From: CAZBZG01 sp964496245
GTDB lineage: Bacteria > Planctomycetota > SZUA-567
Reading direction: 5' to 3'
DNA length: 22,845 bases
Assembly: GCA_964496245.1 (NCBI GenBank)
Contig: CAZBZG010000040.1
Coordinates: 1 to 22,845 of the forward strand
Of the stretch, positions 1 through 8,293 are shown one piece after another; position 1 is the first letter of the stretch; every line of letters starts with the position of its first letter. The notes under the pieces are model-generated. The model had not been told where the DNA came from and searched no databases. It was given only the letters and a program-made list of their open reading frames with translations. The position numbers and the translations under genes are program-made.

Positions 1-2
1 TG

Positions 3-638
3 GATCCGACGGCAAATACCGAGATCGATCTCGGCTTCAAGTACGAGCGGGATCGTTGGCTCTTCCAGATCAAGGGCTTCTACTCCGATCTCGAGGATTA
101 CATTTATCAGGAGAACAACGTCGGCGGGTACCGGAGCTACACCAACATCGACGCTCATATCTACGGCGGCGACGTAAAGGCGTCGGTCGATCTGGCGCAT
201 GGCTTTTCCCTCGCCGGCGGCGTTGCCTGGCAGCGAGGCAAGAAGGACGACTATCCGGATAACAACCGCGACAGGGATCTCGGACAGATCGCCCCAATCA
301 AGACGCGGTTTGCCTTGAATTACGACCGGGAGAGTCCCTTCGGCGTCGAACATTCCGGACTGTTCGGCACGCTTGAATGGGTGCATTCCGGGGTAAGCGG
401 TGATGTGGACAGAGCTGCTGGAGAACAGCGGCTGGACGGCTGGGATATCATGAATGCCCGCGTCGGCTATCAATTCAAGGCCTGCACGCTCAATCTCGGC
501 GTGGACAACATCTTCGACCGGCAATACACCGTCGCCAATTCCTACGAGTGGGACGTGATCGGCGGCGCGGGCGCGAATCCGGCCGTAGTCCACGAGCCCG
601 GTCGGTTCGCGTACATGAGCCTGGAGTTCAAGTTCTAA
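3..638 (+). CDS. TonB-dependent outer-membrane receptor, C-terminal part (5' end outside window)
   Basis: The reading frame is open from the left edge to the TAA at 636-638 and gives about 211 residues of a TonB-dependent receptor beta-barrel. Visible are alternating amphipathic strands (for example IDLGFKYERD and WLFQIKGFYSDLEDYI), the family-typical late motif LNLGVDNIFDRQYT (codons at about 490-531), and a final strand ending in aromatic Phe (SLEFKF), the usual outer-membrane sorting signal. The plug domain and TonB box lie upstream and cannot be seen. Such receptors import siderophores, cobalamin, sugars or other ligands using energy from TonB. The substrate cannot be told from the C-terminus. 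It is the first visible gene of an operon that also encodes its energising complex, and the next gene follows with essentially no gap. Confidence 0.93.
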   Translation, partial: DPTANTEIDLGFKYERDRWLFQIKGFYSDLEDYIYQENNVGGYRSYTNIDAHIYGGDVKASVDLAHGFSLAGGVAWQRGKKDDYPDNNRDRDLGQIAPIKTRFALNYDRESPFGVEHSGLFGTLEWVHSGVSGDVDRAAGEQRLDGWDIMNARVGYQFKACTLNLGVDNIFDRQYTVANSYEWDVIGGAGANPAVVHEPGRFAYMSLEFKF

Positions 639-649
639 TGGGAGCCGCC

Positions 650-1492
650 ATGCAGAAAGCAGGTCCGGATCGATACGGCACACGCGGGTTTCGTCTGGCC
701 TCGTGGGGGTTGGCCGTGCTTCTCTTTGCGACGGTGGGCGTGGCCGGGGAACCGGCTGCGCCCGCCGCTCCGGAGAAGGTCGAAACCCTTGAGGGGCTGG
801 TCGGCGAGCTTCTCGTTCTCGAACTGGAGGACAAGAAGGAGCGGGAGGCCTGGGCGGAACAGGAGCGACACCTGACTGCCATCCAGTCCGTGCTGGCTGA
901 CGAGAAGGAACGCTTGACCAAACAACTTGCCGCCATCGATTCGCGCAAACAGGAGGAGGAAAGCGAGCGGGAGCGCCTGGCGCGGACCATCGCCGAGCGG
1001 AACGAATCGCTTCTGCGGGTCGCCAAGGCCGCCACCGGAACGGCCCGGGATCTGTTGGCCCAATACGAGGCGCTTCCAGCGCCGCTTCGCCGCGAACTGA
1101 CCCCCGCTGCCGAAATGCTCCGCACCACCCTCAAGGACGATACGACCGCGAGCCATGCGCTGAAGCGGCTTCGGATGGCCGTGGGCTTCGGGCATGATCT
1201 GCAGCGTACGCTGTCGGCGGTCCACCTGGTCAAGGAAGTCATTGAGGTCCGTGAGGGCGACAAACGCGAAGCCGATGTGCTCTATCTCGGTGGGACGGTC
1301 GGATTCTACCTGCTACCAAGCGGACAAGGGGCAGGAGTTCTACGCAGGAAAGATGGCGGATGGCTCGTCGAGAAACGAGACGGCATTGCTGATCGGGTCG
1401 CCCGCGGCATGGCGGTCAAGCGCAAGGAGAAACCGCCCGCACTGACTCGCCTTCCGGTGCGTACCGATCCGTCGGAGGTGGGCGATGAGTAG
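650..1492 (+). CDS. DUF3450-like periplasmic coiled-coil protein of a TonB operon
   Basis: About 280 residues. A signal peptide (hydrophobic stretch near residues 16-32, possible cleavage after VAG) is followed by a long Glu/Lys/Arg-rich coiled coil (about 45-130) and a C-terminal globular part containing YLGGTVGFYLLPSG and ending in a P-x-L-x-R-L-P-V segment. This plan, and the position directly before an ExbB-type gene, match the DUF3450 family, which accompanies TonB2-like systems. The biochemical role is unknown; a periplasmic partner of the motor is an inference. I chose the ATG at 650 because GGAG at 641-644 is well spaced from it. An in-frame ATG at 638 overlaps the receptor stop (TAATG) and is a real alternative adding four residues. 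The gene overlaps the next by 8 bases. Confidence 0.82.
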   Translation: MQKAGPDRYGTRGFRLASWGLAVLLFATVGVAGEPAAPAAPEKVETLEGLVGELLVLELEDKKEREAWAEQERHLTAIQSVLADEKERLTKQLAAIDSRKQEEESERERLARTIAERNESLLRVAKAATGTARDLLAQYEALPAPLRRELTPAAEMLRTTLKDDTTASHALKRLRMAVGFGHDLQRTLSAVHLVKEVIEVREGDKREADVLYLGGTVGFYLLPSGQGAGVLRRKDGGWLVEKRDGIADRVARGMAVKRKEKPPALTRLPVRTDPSEVGDE

Positions 1493-2897
1493 GACGGTTC
1501 TCTTCACGGTTGCGATTCTGTTTGCCCCATGCCTCGGATTGGGCGGTGAAGAGCCCGTCACGGTGGATTCGGCGTTGACGGAGGTTCGCGCCGACATTGA
1601 GAAGGCCAAGGAATCGCTTGTCCGGACGCGTGAGCGGATCGCGGACAAACGTGCCGAACACTACGCTGTCGTCACGAAACTGGAAGCCGCGGTAGCCGAA
1701 CTCAGGCGGCGGTGGCGGCGAGAGGAGCGGATTGCCGATGCCGCCGACAGCCGTCTGCGGGATCTTCGGGACGAGGAACGGCGACTGCGTACGGAACTGG
1801 ACGCGGTGCGGCAGACGCTGGTCGAAGCCCGGCGCAACACCCAGACGCATTTCTCTCTACTCGACGAGCAGGTCTTTGCCAGTCGTTTGGAAGAGGTTGA
1901 TGCCCGTTTGGCGGGAGAGAGAAATCTTCCCGAAGGTACGCCGGTTGTCCTGGCGCTTCTCCGCGATCATGTCTGCGAACTTGCGCGGGTGCGATCCCAA
2001 CCGGGCAACGCGATCGATCCCGCGGGTCGGCAGCGAGCCGGCGCGTTACTGCAGATTGGCGGGATCGGCGCGGTCTTCGCGACGAATGAGGGAGCCCCGC
2101 TGGCCGGTCTGATCCGGCGCGAGGCCGGAAGCGCCGAGCCGCATCTTCATCCTTGCCGGCTGCAGCAGGATCGCGAGGCGATTCGGTCTCTGCTTGCGGG
2201 ACGGGAGGCCGCCATTCCCCTGGATCTTACGGGCGGCGCGGCATTGAAATCCCAATCGGCGGAGCGTTCGCTGGCCGACGAACTTCGCGCGGGCGGACCG
2301 GTCATGATACCGATCCTCGCCCTGGCCATGCTCGGGCTGATCGTGGCCGCATGGAAGGCCATCCGGCTCTACCGAACGCCAGCGATCTGCGGCGCGCATG
2401 TGCAGACCTTCATCAACGCGCTGGCCGAGGACCGTAACAAGGCGCTCGACCAGGCCCGTTCGTGGCGTGGTCCGGCCGGCCGGTTGCTGGCGCAGGCGGC
2501 AAACCATGCGGGACGGCCCCGGGAGCAGGTCGAGGAGATCCTCCATGAAACCATTCTGGCCGAGATGCCTGCGTTGGAAAGCCGTCTGAGCCTTCTTTCC
2601 GTGGGCGCAGCGGTCGCTCCCCTCTTGGGGTTGCTCGGGACGGTGACCGGCATGATCCATACCTTTCGTCTCATCAGCATTTTCGGCACGGGTGACGCCC
2701 GCATGCTTTCGGGTGGCATCAGCGAGGCCCTGGTTACCACCGAGGCCGGACTGGTCGTGGCGATCCCGCTTCTGCTCGGCCACGCGCTTCTTTCTCGCCG
2801 GGTCCGCGCCATTGCCGACGGTCTGGAGCAGGCCGCGCTCGCCATCTTGAACGAGAACAACCGTTTCGCCAAGCCGGAGGAGTGCGCCCATGGCTGA
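1485..2897 (+). CDS. TtpC-like ExbB/TolQ/MotA-family proton-channel protein with N-terminal periplasmic coiled coil
   Basis: 470 residues, roughly twice a normal ExbB. Residues 1-20 form a signal sequence. Residues about 28-145 are a strongly charged coiled coil, followed by a periplasmic region. The C-terminal part is an ExbB/TolQ channel: first membrane helix near 270-292, then a cytoplasmic segment, then helices near 372-392 and 418-436 with the family motifs PLLGLLGTVTGMI and GGISEALVTTEAGLVVAIP. It would form part of the inner-membrane proton channel that drives TonB. The coiled-coil extension is typical of TtpC-type proteins required by TonB2 systems. The start overlaps the previous stop by 8 bases, and the end overlaps the next start by 8 bases, implying translational coupling. 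Confidence 0.93.
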   Translation: MSRTVLFTVAILFAPCLGLGGEEPVTVDSALTEVRADIEKAKESLVRTRERIADKRAEHYAVVTKLEAAVAELRRRWRREERIADAADSRLRDLRDEERRLRTELDAVRQTLVEARRNTQTHFSLLDEQVFASRLEEVDARLAGERNLPEGTPVVLALLRDHVCELARVRSQPGNAIDPAGRQRAGALLQIGGIGAVFATNEGAPLAGLIRREAGSAEPHLHPCRLQQDREAIRSLLAGREAAIPLDLTGGAALKSQSAERSLADELRAGGPVMIPILALAMLGLIVAAWKAIRLYRTPAICGAHVQTFINALAEDRNKALDQARSWRGPAGRLLAQAANHAGRPREQVEEILHETILAEMPALESRLSLLSVGAAVAPLLGLLGTVTGMIHTFRLISIFGTGDARMLSGGISEALVTTEAGLVVAIPLLLGHALLSRRVRAIADGLEQAALAILNENNRFAKPEECAHG

Positions 2898-3426
2898 TCT
2901 GGTGCAGGCGATTGCCCGGTTCTGGTCGGCGGGCGGGATTCTGATGCCGGTCCTGGCATGCGTCTCGGTGGCGATCTGGTATCAGACGCTCTTGACCTAC
3001 ATTCCCCTCGGACGCGCCACACGCCGGGCCAACCGGGCGCTTTGCGCGTGCGAAGCCGGAGGCGGCGACTGCCTCGAACACCTGCAAATGCAGAGAATCG
3101 GCGGCCCTGATTGCGCAAACGAACTTCCGGCCTTCTCCCGGCGGCTGGTCGTGCTCAAGGCGCTGGTCGCGGCCGCCCCCCTCCTGGGCCTGCTCGGCAC
3201 GGTGCGAGGCATGATTGTCACCTTCCTGGCCCTCGGGAGTCGGGGCACGGCGTCGATGGACGTGCTCTCGACCGGGATCTCCGAGGCGCTCATCACCACG
3301 CAGGTCGGCTTGGTGGTGGCGCTGCCGGGCATCCTCGGCGTGCATGCCTCAGCGCGATTTCTCACGCGCATGGAAACGATTCTGCGGCGCGTTGACTTGG
3401 TTCGATCCCTGGAAGGCTCGCCATGA
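2890..3426 (+). CDS. exbB: ExbB-family proton-channel subunit (short)
   Basis: 178 residues with three predicted membrane helices: about 14-36, about 90-115 carrying APLLGLLGTVRGMIVTF, and about 132-153 carrying TGISEALITTQVGLVVALP. These are the conserved ExbB/TolQ TM2 and TM3 motifs lining the proton path. A normal short ExbB, it pairs with the ExbD encoded next to make the stator that couples the proton gradient to TonB. Having a long and a short ExbB side by side is the hallmark of TtpC-ExbB2-ExbD2 operons. It overlaps the upstream gene by 8 bases and the downstream gene by 4 (ATGA). Confidence 0.95.
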   Translation: MADLVQAIARFWSAGGILMPVLACVSVAIWYQTLLTYIPLGRATRRANRALCACEAGGGDCLEHLQMQRIGGPDCANELPAFSRRLVVLKALVAAAPLLGLLGTVRGMIVTFLALGSRGTASMDVLSTGISEALITTQVGLVVALPGILGVHASARFLTRMETILRRVDLVRSLEGSP

Positions 3427-3839
3427 GAAAGCTGGGCCGCTCCGCCATTGCCACGAGCGAAGCACCGGATGTCAACATGGCGCCGCTCCTGGACATGGTC
3501 TTCATCCTGTTGATTTTCTTCATTGTCACTACGGTGTTCGTCGAGGAAACGGGCGTCGAGGTGCAGAAGCCCACCGCCGCGTCGGCGAAGGATTTGGAGA
3601 AGCGTAGCCTGTTGATCGCGCTCACCCGCGAGGGACGCATCGTCTACGGCGGACGCGAATACAGTCTGCACGGGCTGCGCGCAATCGTCACGCGCGAAGT
3701 GGCAAACGAGGATGTGCCTGTTGTCATTCTGGCCGACCGCGATGCCGGCAGTGGCATGCTGGTGGATATAATTGACGAATGCAAACTGGCCGGGGCGAAG
3801 AACGTCAGCCTCGCGGCGAAGCGGGAGGGCGGACCATGA
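3423..3839 (+). CDS. exbD: ExbD/TolR-family biopolymer transport protein
   Basis: 138 residues. A short cytoplasmic N-terminus is followed by VNMAPLLDMVFILLIFFIVT, a single membrane helix whose Asp24 matches the essential protonatable Asp of ExbD (Asp25 in E. coli). The rest is a periplasmic ExbD/TolR domain (about residues 45-138). Together with the ExbB proteins it converts proton flow into movement of TonB. The start ATG overlaps the preceding stop as ATGA, and the stop overlaps the tonB start in the same way, so the genes are almost certainly co-translated. Confidence 0.96.
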   Translation: MRKLGRSAIATSEAPDVNMAPLLDMVFILLIFFIVTTVFVEETGVEVQKPTAASAKDLEKRSLLIALTREGRIVYGGREYSLHGLRAIVTREVANEDVPVVILADRDAGSGMLVDIIDECKLAGAKNVSLAAKREGGP

Positions 3840-4540
3840 CGACTGCATCCGGGCATTCGCTCCTGCAGACCAGCCGGGTAGAGCGAGCCCTGTTCCTCTG
3901 TCTGGCGCTGGCAGCTACGGCCATTCTTTTCGCGGCCATGCCTGCTTTCGATGCCGCCGGGGAACATCGCGCGGACGAAATCGAACTGCTGGCCGCTCCG
4001 CCCGTGGTGCCGCCGCCGGTGGTCGAGCACCGCGAGGAGACGGTCGAACGGAAACAAGAAACAGCTGCCATCCGCAGCAATATTGAGCCGCGCATTGAAC
4101 CCCCGAAGCCGGTGCGGCCTGTTTCGCCCATCCGGACATCTCTGGATCTCCCCCTCGGCAGTCTGCGCCCGGGGCTGGGCGATCTGTCGGTAGGCTTTTC
4201 CATGCGCAAGGCGGCGCCGTTGCCATCGTCGGTCATTGAAGCCCCCACACTCTTGACGATCCGGGATCTGGACGCACCGCCGCGCCTGCTGTCGCCGGTT
4301 GAGCCCACATACCCGTTTCGGGCACGACGTCGTCGGATCGAGGGATACGCCGAGATCGAGTTCGAGATCCGGCCCGACGGCACGGTCGGACGGGTGACAG
4401 TTGTTTCAGACGAACCGGCTGGCGTCTTCGGGGACGCCGCCGCTGATGCGGCCCGGCGCTGGCGCTTTTCGCCGCCGCGCAAGGGCGGTCACACCGTCAC
4501 CGTGATTGCCCGTCAACGCATCGAATTCGAATTGGAGTAA
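3836..4540 (+). CDS. tonB: TonB-family energy transducer
   Basis: 234 residues starting at the ATG at 3836, which overlaps the exbD stop (ATGA) and has GGGAGGG upstream. An earlier in-frame ATG at 3779 lies inside exbD and is less likely. The protein has an N-terminal membrane anchor (about residues 18-38), a proline- and charge-rich periplasm-spanning region (about 53-100), and a C-terminal TonB domain (about 150-234). That domain contains PVEPTYPFRAR, GYAEIEFEIRPDGTVGRVTV and AARRWRFSPP, the conserved YP, DG and W-x-F-x-P signatures. It contacts the TonB box of outer-membrane receptors such as the one upstream. The proline linker is short, so reaching the receptor may need the accessory periplasmic proteins of this operon. 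Confidence 0.95.
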   Translation: MTTASGHSLLQTSRVERALFLCLALAATAILFAAMPAFDAAGEHRADEIELLAAPPVVPPPVVEHREETVERKQETAAIRSNIEPRIEPPKPVRPVSPIRTSLDLPLGSLRPGLGDLSVGFSMRKAAPLPSSVIEAPTLLTIRDLDAPPRLLSPVEPTYPFRARRRRIEGYAEIEFEIRPDGTVGRVTVVSDEPAGVFGDAAADAARRWRFSPPRKGGHTVTVIARQRIEFELE

Positions 4541-4543
4541 TGT

Positions 4544-5845
4544 ATGCCGCTTTTCAGCACCTTCGCTCTCGACAGGTGGGCAGGTTTCCTGGCCATTTGC
4601 GTATGGATCCAGGCATGCGGCATGGCCGCAGACAAGGCAAACAGCAACCGGCACGAACCCACCGTCAGCCCTGCCGAGGCCAAGACGATCGGCGAGGCGG
4701 AAGCCATGTTCGATGCCGATCCGGAGAGCGCCATTCAGTCTTTGCGCACCCAACTGACTGCGGACGCGAGCGCGGCCGTCGATTTCGCGCTGGCGGCTCT
4801 GCTTGCACGCAAAGGCGATTTCACGGCCGCCGCCTTTTCTCTTGAGGCGGCCGTGAAGAAGCATCCCGCCTTTACCCGTGCGTGGCTCCTTCTCGGGCGG
4901 GTACGCCTGCTGGACGGGAATGCGCGCGAGGCCATTCACCCGTTTCGGAAGGCCCTTGCTCTCGGAGCCAAAGCGGACGAAGTCTATGAGCTGCTGGCAG
5001 GCGCGCACCTTCAGTCCGATCAGCCAGCGGCGGCCGCATCGGCGTATCGGCAGGTGCTGGCGCTGCGCGGCGAGGATCGCGAGACCCTGGCCGGTCTCGC
5101 CCGCGCCCTGATTCTGCAATCCCGCCATGCGGAAGCCGCTTCGCTCGTGCGCAAACTGTCACGAGAGACGCCGCAGAAATGTGACTTGTGGCGACTGCGG
5201 GCGGGGCATGCCATGGATCAAGGCAAGAACCGACAGGCCATAGTCCTCCTTGAATGCGCGAATCGCCTGAACGCAGGAGAACCGGTCGCGCCCACCGCAC
5301 TCGGCGATCTCTATTTCAACGAAGGGCTGTATGCCAAGGCGACAGATCAATATCGGTTGGCATACAGCAAGAACAAGATCGATCCAGAGCGAGTCCTGCG
5401 CTTTGCGGAGGCGCTGATTCACGCGGGCGAAAGCAAACATGCCGAAACGCTGCTGAAGGAAATTCCCGAACAGCGACAACCTGTTCGCGGGAAGTACCTC
5501 CGCGCCCGCATCGCGGCGGAGAACAAGGAGTGGGTGACCGCCACGGGATTGCTGTTCGCTTACCTCTCGGACAATCCCCTGGACGGAGACGCATTGCTTT
5601 TCCTCGCGGATTTGCAGCAACAACAGGAACATGACGAGAAGGCGTTGCTGACGCTGGAGCGCGCCACGCGGATTGAAGAGGCGCGGCATCGCGCGCTCCT
5701 TCAGCGGGCACGGATCCACGTGAAGCGGGGCGAATATGCCCAGGCAGTCGCGCATCTGGAGAACGCACAGACGTTATCGTATCGGCGGGACGTGGAAAAG
5801 TACCTGTCGCAGGTGCGGCAAGCGGCGGCATCTGTGGATGGATGA
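4544..5845 (+). CDS. TPR-repeat protein, last gene of the TonB operon
   Basis: 433 residues. An N-terminal hydrophobic segment (about 12-24) ends at Cys25 in IQAC; the lipobox is weak because Gln occupies the -2 position, so a lipoprotein is possible but not certain. The rest is a series of helical tetratricopeptide repeats, for example ALLARKGDFTAAAFSLEAAV, AWLLLGRVRLLDGNAREAIH and QRARIHVKRGEYAQAVAHLE. TPR proteins act as protein-protein scaffolds. A TPR gene closes TonB2-type operons in other bacteria and is thought to assist energy transduction at the periplasmic or outer-membrane side; I infer the same here. It starts 3 bases after the tonB stop. Confidence 0.9.
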   Translation: MPLFSTFALDRWAGFLAICVWIQACGMAADKANSNRHEPTVSPAEAKTIGEAEAMFDADPESAIQSLRTQLTADASAAVDFALAALLARKGDFTAAAFSLEAAVKKHPAFTRAWLLLGRVRLLDGNAREAIHPFRKALALGAKADEVYELLAGAHLQSDQPAAAASAYRQVLALRGEDRETLAGLARALILQSRHAEAASLVRKLSRETPQKCDLWRLRAGHAMDQGKNRQAIVLLECANRLNAGEPVAPTALGDLYFNEGLYAKATDQYRLAYSKNKIDPERVLRFAEALIHAGESKHAETLLKEIPEQRQPVRGKYLRARIAAENKEWVTATGLLFAYLSDNPLDGDALLFLADLQQQQEHDEKALLTLERATRIEEARHRALLQRARIHVKRGEYAQAVAHLENAQTLSYRRDVEKYLSQVRQAAASVDG

Positions 5846-6163
5846 ACTGGGTTGGGTGAGGAGAGGGAGATCGACCTCTTCGCCGTGCCGGGCTGGGATT
5901 CTCATTCCATGTCGCCGAAGGCAACCCCGATTCAACGAAGCCGACGTTGAATCCGAGTTTCCCGTGAACAGCGCACGCGCGAGTGCGTTGGTAGCAAGCG
6001 GAGGGCACATCTGCTCGCAGGAACCGGCCGGGTCTACAAGGAGACGCAGATGGATCGCCCTCGTCGTGTTCCCGAACCCCGCCCCTCTGACGCCGGGACG
6101 CGTAGTCCCCTGCCGCCGGTACCGGACGACGCACTCCGCTGTGCGCTGTCTCGGTTGGTGGGA
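5846..6163. other. Convergent intergenic region, no gene seen
   Basis: About 318 bases between the TPR gene and the oppositely oriented UroD-like gene. Short open frames exist on both strands but none has a ribosome site, start context or recognisable product. The only clear structure is the hairpin at 5923-5959. Confidence 0.6.
5923..5959 (+). terminator. Imperfect hairpin, possible terminator of the TonB operon
   Basis: A 15-base arm at 5923-5937 pairs with 5945-5959 with two mismatches (perfect core GATTCAACG / CGTTGAATC, 7-base loop). Only a short run of T follows (GTTT), so this is a weak intrinsic terminator candidate. It lies about 80 bases past the TPR stop in a convergent region and could serve both directions. 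Confidence 0.4.
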
Positions 6164-7273
6164 TTATGAGCCGGTTGCGCAGGGCGCTGGGGTTTCGTAC
6201 AGTCCGTACGCGGCAATGGCGTCGACAAAGGCCTCGATGTTGGCGAGCGGGACTTCAGGCTCGAGCACGTGGGTCGGCGCCAGGCACAGCCCCCCGTCCC
6301 GGCCCACATCATCGATCATGCGCTTGACCGTGTCCCGCACCTCCTGGGGCGTGCCAAAAGGCATGACGCTCTGCGTGCCGATGGTGCCCCAGAACGACAG
6401 ATCCCGGCCGTAGGCGCGCTTGAGCTCGACCGGGTCCATGCATTCGGGCTGCACGGGGTTGAGGATGTCCAGGCCGATCTCGATCAGGTCGGGGATGATC
6501 TCGCGGATGTCGCCGTCGGAGTGGTACCAGATCAGCACCTCGGGGTTGATCTGCTTGGCCAGGGCGAAGTAGTCCCGCAGCACGGGCTTGAAGAGCCCGC
6601 GCCAGAGGTCCGGGCTGAACATCATGCCGTTCTGCGTGCCCACGTCGTCGCCGATCCGCAGCACGTCCACGCCAGCCTCGGTGAGATAGCGGATCTTGGC
6701 CAGGTTCACGGTGCGCAGCTTGTCGATCAACAACTCGCACCTGTCCCGGTTGACGAGCATGTCGGTGAGGAAGTGTTGCATGCCGCGGATCTGCCAGGCG
6801 GTCTCGAACGTGTGGCCCACGAATCCGGTGACCGCGTAGCCCTGGGCGTGATGCTCGGCCACAGCACGCGCCGCGTGGGCCCAGCGATAGGGCGCGGTCA
6901 GGTCGGGCACCGGATACGCGGCGATCTCCTCCCGCGTGTCTGCGTGGATCAGCGGCGACTCGATGTGGGTGAAGTGCAGAAACGCACCCCCCTGCCGGGC
7001 CACGCCCCATTCGTTGATGTTGATGTCTCCCGAAAAGGAGCGCCCTTCGTAGTACCGGCTGTAGTCGTTCGGATGCTGGCTGGGCGTTGGGCCCACGCCG
7101 CGCATGCCGCAGCGGGCATGATAGGCGTCCCGATGAAAGGGCGCGTTGGCATCCTCGGCGCCCGTCTCTGCCTTGATCCGGTCCTGCAGGGGCCCGACCA
7201 TGCCGAACTCAAAGGGCACAAAGGCGGGTGACTGGCGGCGCATGGCCCGGATGAGGTTCTCGCGATAGTCCAT
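6164..7273 (-). CDS. Uroporphyrinogen decarboxylase (UroD)-superfamily protein
   Basis: 369 residues from an ATG at 7273 with an AGGAGA-type ribosome site just upstream. The protein shows the UroD/corrinoid-methyltransferase TIM-barrel pattern. Motifs are RIGDDVGTQNGMMFSPDLWR (about 206-225), IWYHSDGDI (about 248-256), GLDILNPVQPECMDP (about 267-281), FWGTIGTQ (about 294-301) and APTHVLEPEVPLANIEAF (about 332-349). This subgroup is unlikely to be the haem enzyme HemE, because it sits alone with an AraC regulator and not with tetrapyrrole genes. Relatives include methylcobamide:CoM methyltransferases, which bind a metal through His/Cys. No corrinoid protein or reactivase is encoded nearby, so the substrate is unknown. 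A longer open frame continues upstream through the regulator on the opposite strand, but that extension is antisense and not credible. Confidence 0.9.
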   Translation of the reverse strand: MDYRENLIRAMRRQSPAFVPFEFGMVGPLQDRIKAETGAEDANAPFHRDAYHARCGMRGVGPTPSQHPNDYSRYYEGRSFSGDININEWGVARQGGAFLHFTHIESPLIHADTREEIAAYPVPDLTAPYRWAHAARAVAEHHAQGYAVTGFVGHTFETAWQIRGMQHFLTDMLVNRDRCELLIDKLRTVNLAKIRYLTEAGVDVLRIGDDVGTQNGMMFSPDLWRGLFKPVLRDYFALAKQINPEVLIWYHSDGDIREIIPDLIEIGLDILNPVQPECMDPVELKRAYGRDLSFWGTIGTQSVMPFGTPQEVRDTVKRMIDDVGRDGGLCLAPTHVLEPEVPLANIEAFVDAIAAYGLYETPAPCATGS

Positions 7274-7305
7274 CTTCCTGGTCTCCTTGATGATCGGCCG
7301 AAACC

Positions 7306-7335
7306 AGTATACCACTGCGAAATGCGCATGGGCAA
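7306..7335 (-). promoter_or_regulatory. Promoter of the UroD-like gene
   Basis: On the minus strand, TTGCCC (7335-7330), an 18-base spacer and TATACT (7311-7306) make a sigma-70-type promoter about 33 bases before the start codon. Next to it on the plus strand, GCAATG occurs twice (7332-7337 and 7341-7346), a possible half-site pair for the divergently encoded AraC regulator; that link is inference. Confidence 0.65.
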
Positions 7336-7364
7336 TGAACGCAATGCCTATTTTCATGGATTTT

Positions 7365-7393
7365 TTGACTTTTCGGGCCCTGCGAGCTATACT
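7365..7393 (+). promoter_or_regulatory. Promoter of the AraC-family gene
   Basis: TTGACT (7365-7370), exactly 17 bases, then TATACT (7388-7393): 5 of 6 consensus matches in each box at ideal spacing. The expected transcription start falls at about 7400, which is the A of the first plausible ATG, so the mRNA may be leaderless. Confidence 0.75.
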
Positions 7394-7399
7394 CCATCC

Positions 7400-8275
7400 A
7401 TGTCCGCGTCCCAGGCCACAAACCGGCAGCGCATCGTCACGGGCGGGGGACAGGCCCTGGGCGAGCTCATGGGCCTGCGGGTGATCTCCGCAGGGACCCA
7501 TGAGAAACCGCCCGGCCTTTACAACCGCCGCCAACGCCGGGTACTGGACAGCCACGCCATCGTCTACCTGGTGGCGGGCGGCGGTCTGTTCGAGACCGGA
7601 GCCTCCGCGCGCCTGGCCGTGACGAGCGGCATGCTGCTCTTCCTCATCCCGGGCGTGTGGCACAGCTACGGACCGCCGCGCGACATGCAATGGCGCGAGT
7701 ACTGGTTCATGTTCGACGGCTGGCTCCCGGACCGCCTGGTGGACCGCCGCGTCATCGACCCGGCCCATCCCCTGCGCCGTCCCGGCATCCGGCAGGACTG
7801 GCTCCAGCGCTGGGAGCGCGCCTTTGCGGAGTGGGAGACCGGGGATCTGATCGACGAGGCGGCCCTGACGAGCGACCTGTACGCCATTCTCGCCCAGGCT
7901 CTGGTCAGCCCCCACGACGCCGTGGGGCAGCAGCCGGCCGAGCCGGTCGAAACCATGAAGGCGTTTCTCGCGGCCCGCATGCACGACCCGGCCGTGGACC
8001 TCGAGGCCATGGCTGCACGCGTGGGCCTCTCCTACTCCTATGCGCGCGCTCTGTTCAAGGCACAGACCGGCCAAGCCCCCAACCAGTACCTGATCGCGCT
8101 GAAGCTGCGCCGCGCCAAGGAGCTGCTTCTCGCCACCGACCGGCGGATCCATTGCATCGCAGAGAGCGTGGGCTACGACGATCCCTACTACTTCTCGCGC
8201 CTCTTCAAGAAGCGCGAAAGGCTCTCGCCCGAACGTTTCCGCGCACGGTTCAAACCGTGGATCGATGAGGGGTGA
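7400..8275 (+). CDS. AraC-family transcriptional regulator (cupin sensor + double HTH)
   Basis: 291 residues from the ATG at 7400. The N-terminal half is a cupin-like sensor (LRVISAGTHEKPPGLYNRRQ, then YLVAGGGLFETG and LLFLIPGVWHSYGPP). The C-terminal hundred residues are the AraC DNA-binding domain with two helix-turn-helix motifs: LEAMAARVGLSYSYARALFK and CIAESVGYDDPYYFSRLFKK, followed by SPERFRARF. It probably controls the divergent UroD-like gene across the shared 126-bp gap; this is inferred from orientation. Start choice matters. The ATG at 7322 precedes the promoter -35 box and is excluded. The ATG at 7400 coincides with the predicted transcription start and has no ribosome site. An in-frame ATG at 7469, just before GLRVISAG where family similarity begins, is the alternative. 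Confidence 0.93.
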   Translation: MSASQATNRQRIVTGGGQALGELMGLRVISAGTHEKPPGLYNRRQRRVLDSHAIVYLVAGGGLFETGASARLAVTSGMLLFLIPGVWHSYGPPRDMQWREYWFMFDGWLPDRLVDRRVIDPAHPLRRPGIRQDWLQRWERAFAEWETGDLIDEAALTSDLYAILAQALVSPHDAVGQQPAEPVETMKAFLAARMHDPAVDLEAMAARVGLSYSYARALFKAQTGQAPNQYLIALKLRRAKELLLATDRRIHCIAESVGYDDPYYFSRLFKKRERLSPERFRARFKPWIDEG

Positions 8276-8293
8276 TGCGGTGCGGCCGCCGTC

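Noticed and set aside
5736..6413. 225-codon plus-strand frame after the TPR gene
   Set aside because: Begins inside the TPR gene and ends antisense to the UroD-like gene; no ribosome site or domain.
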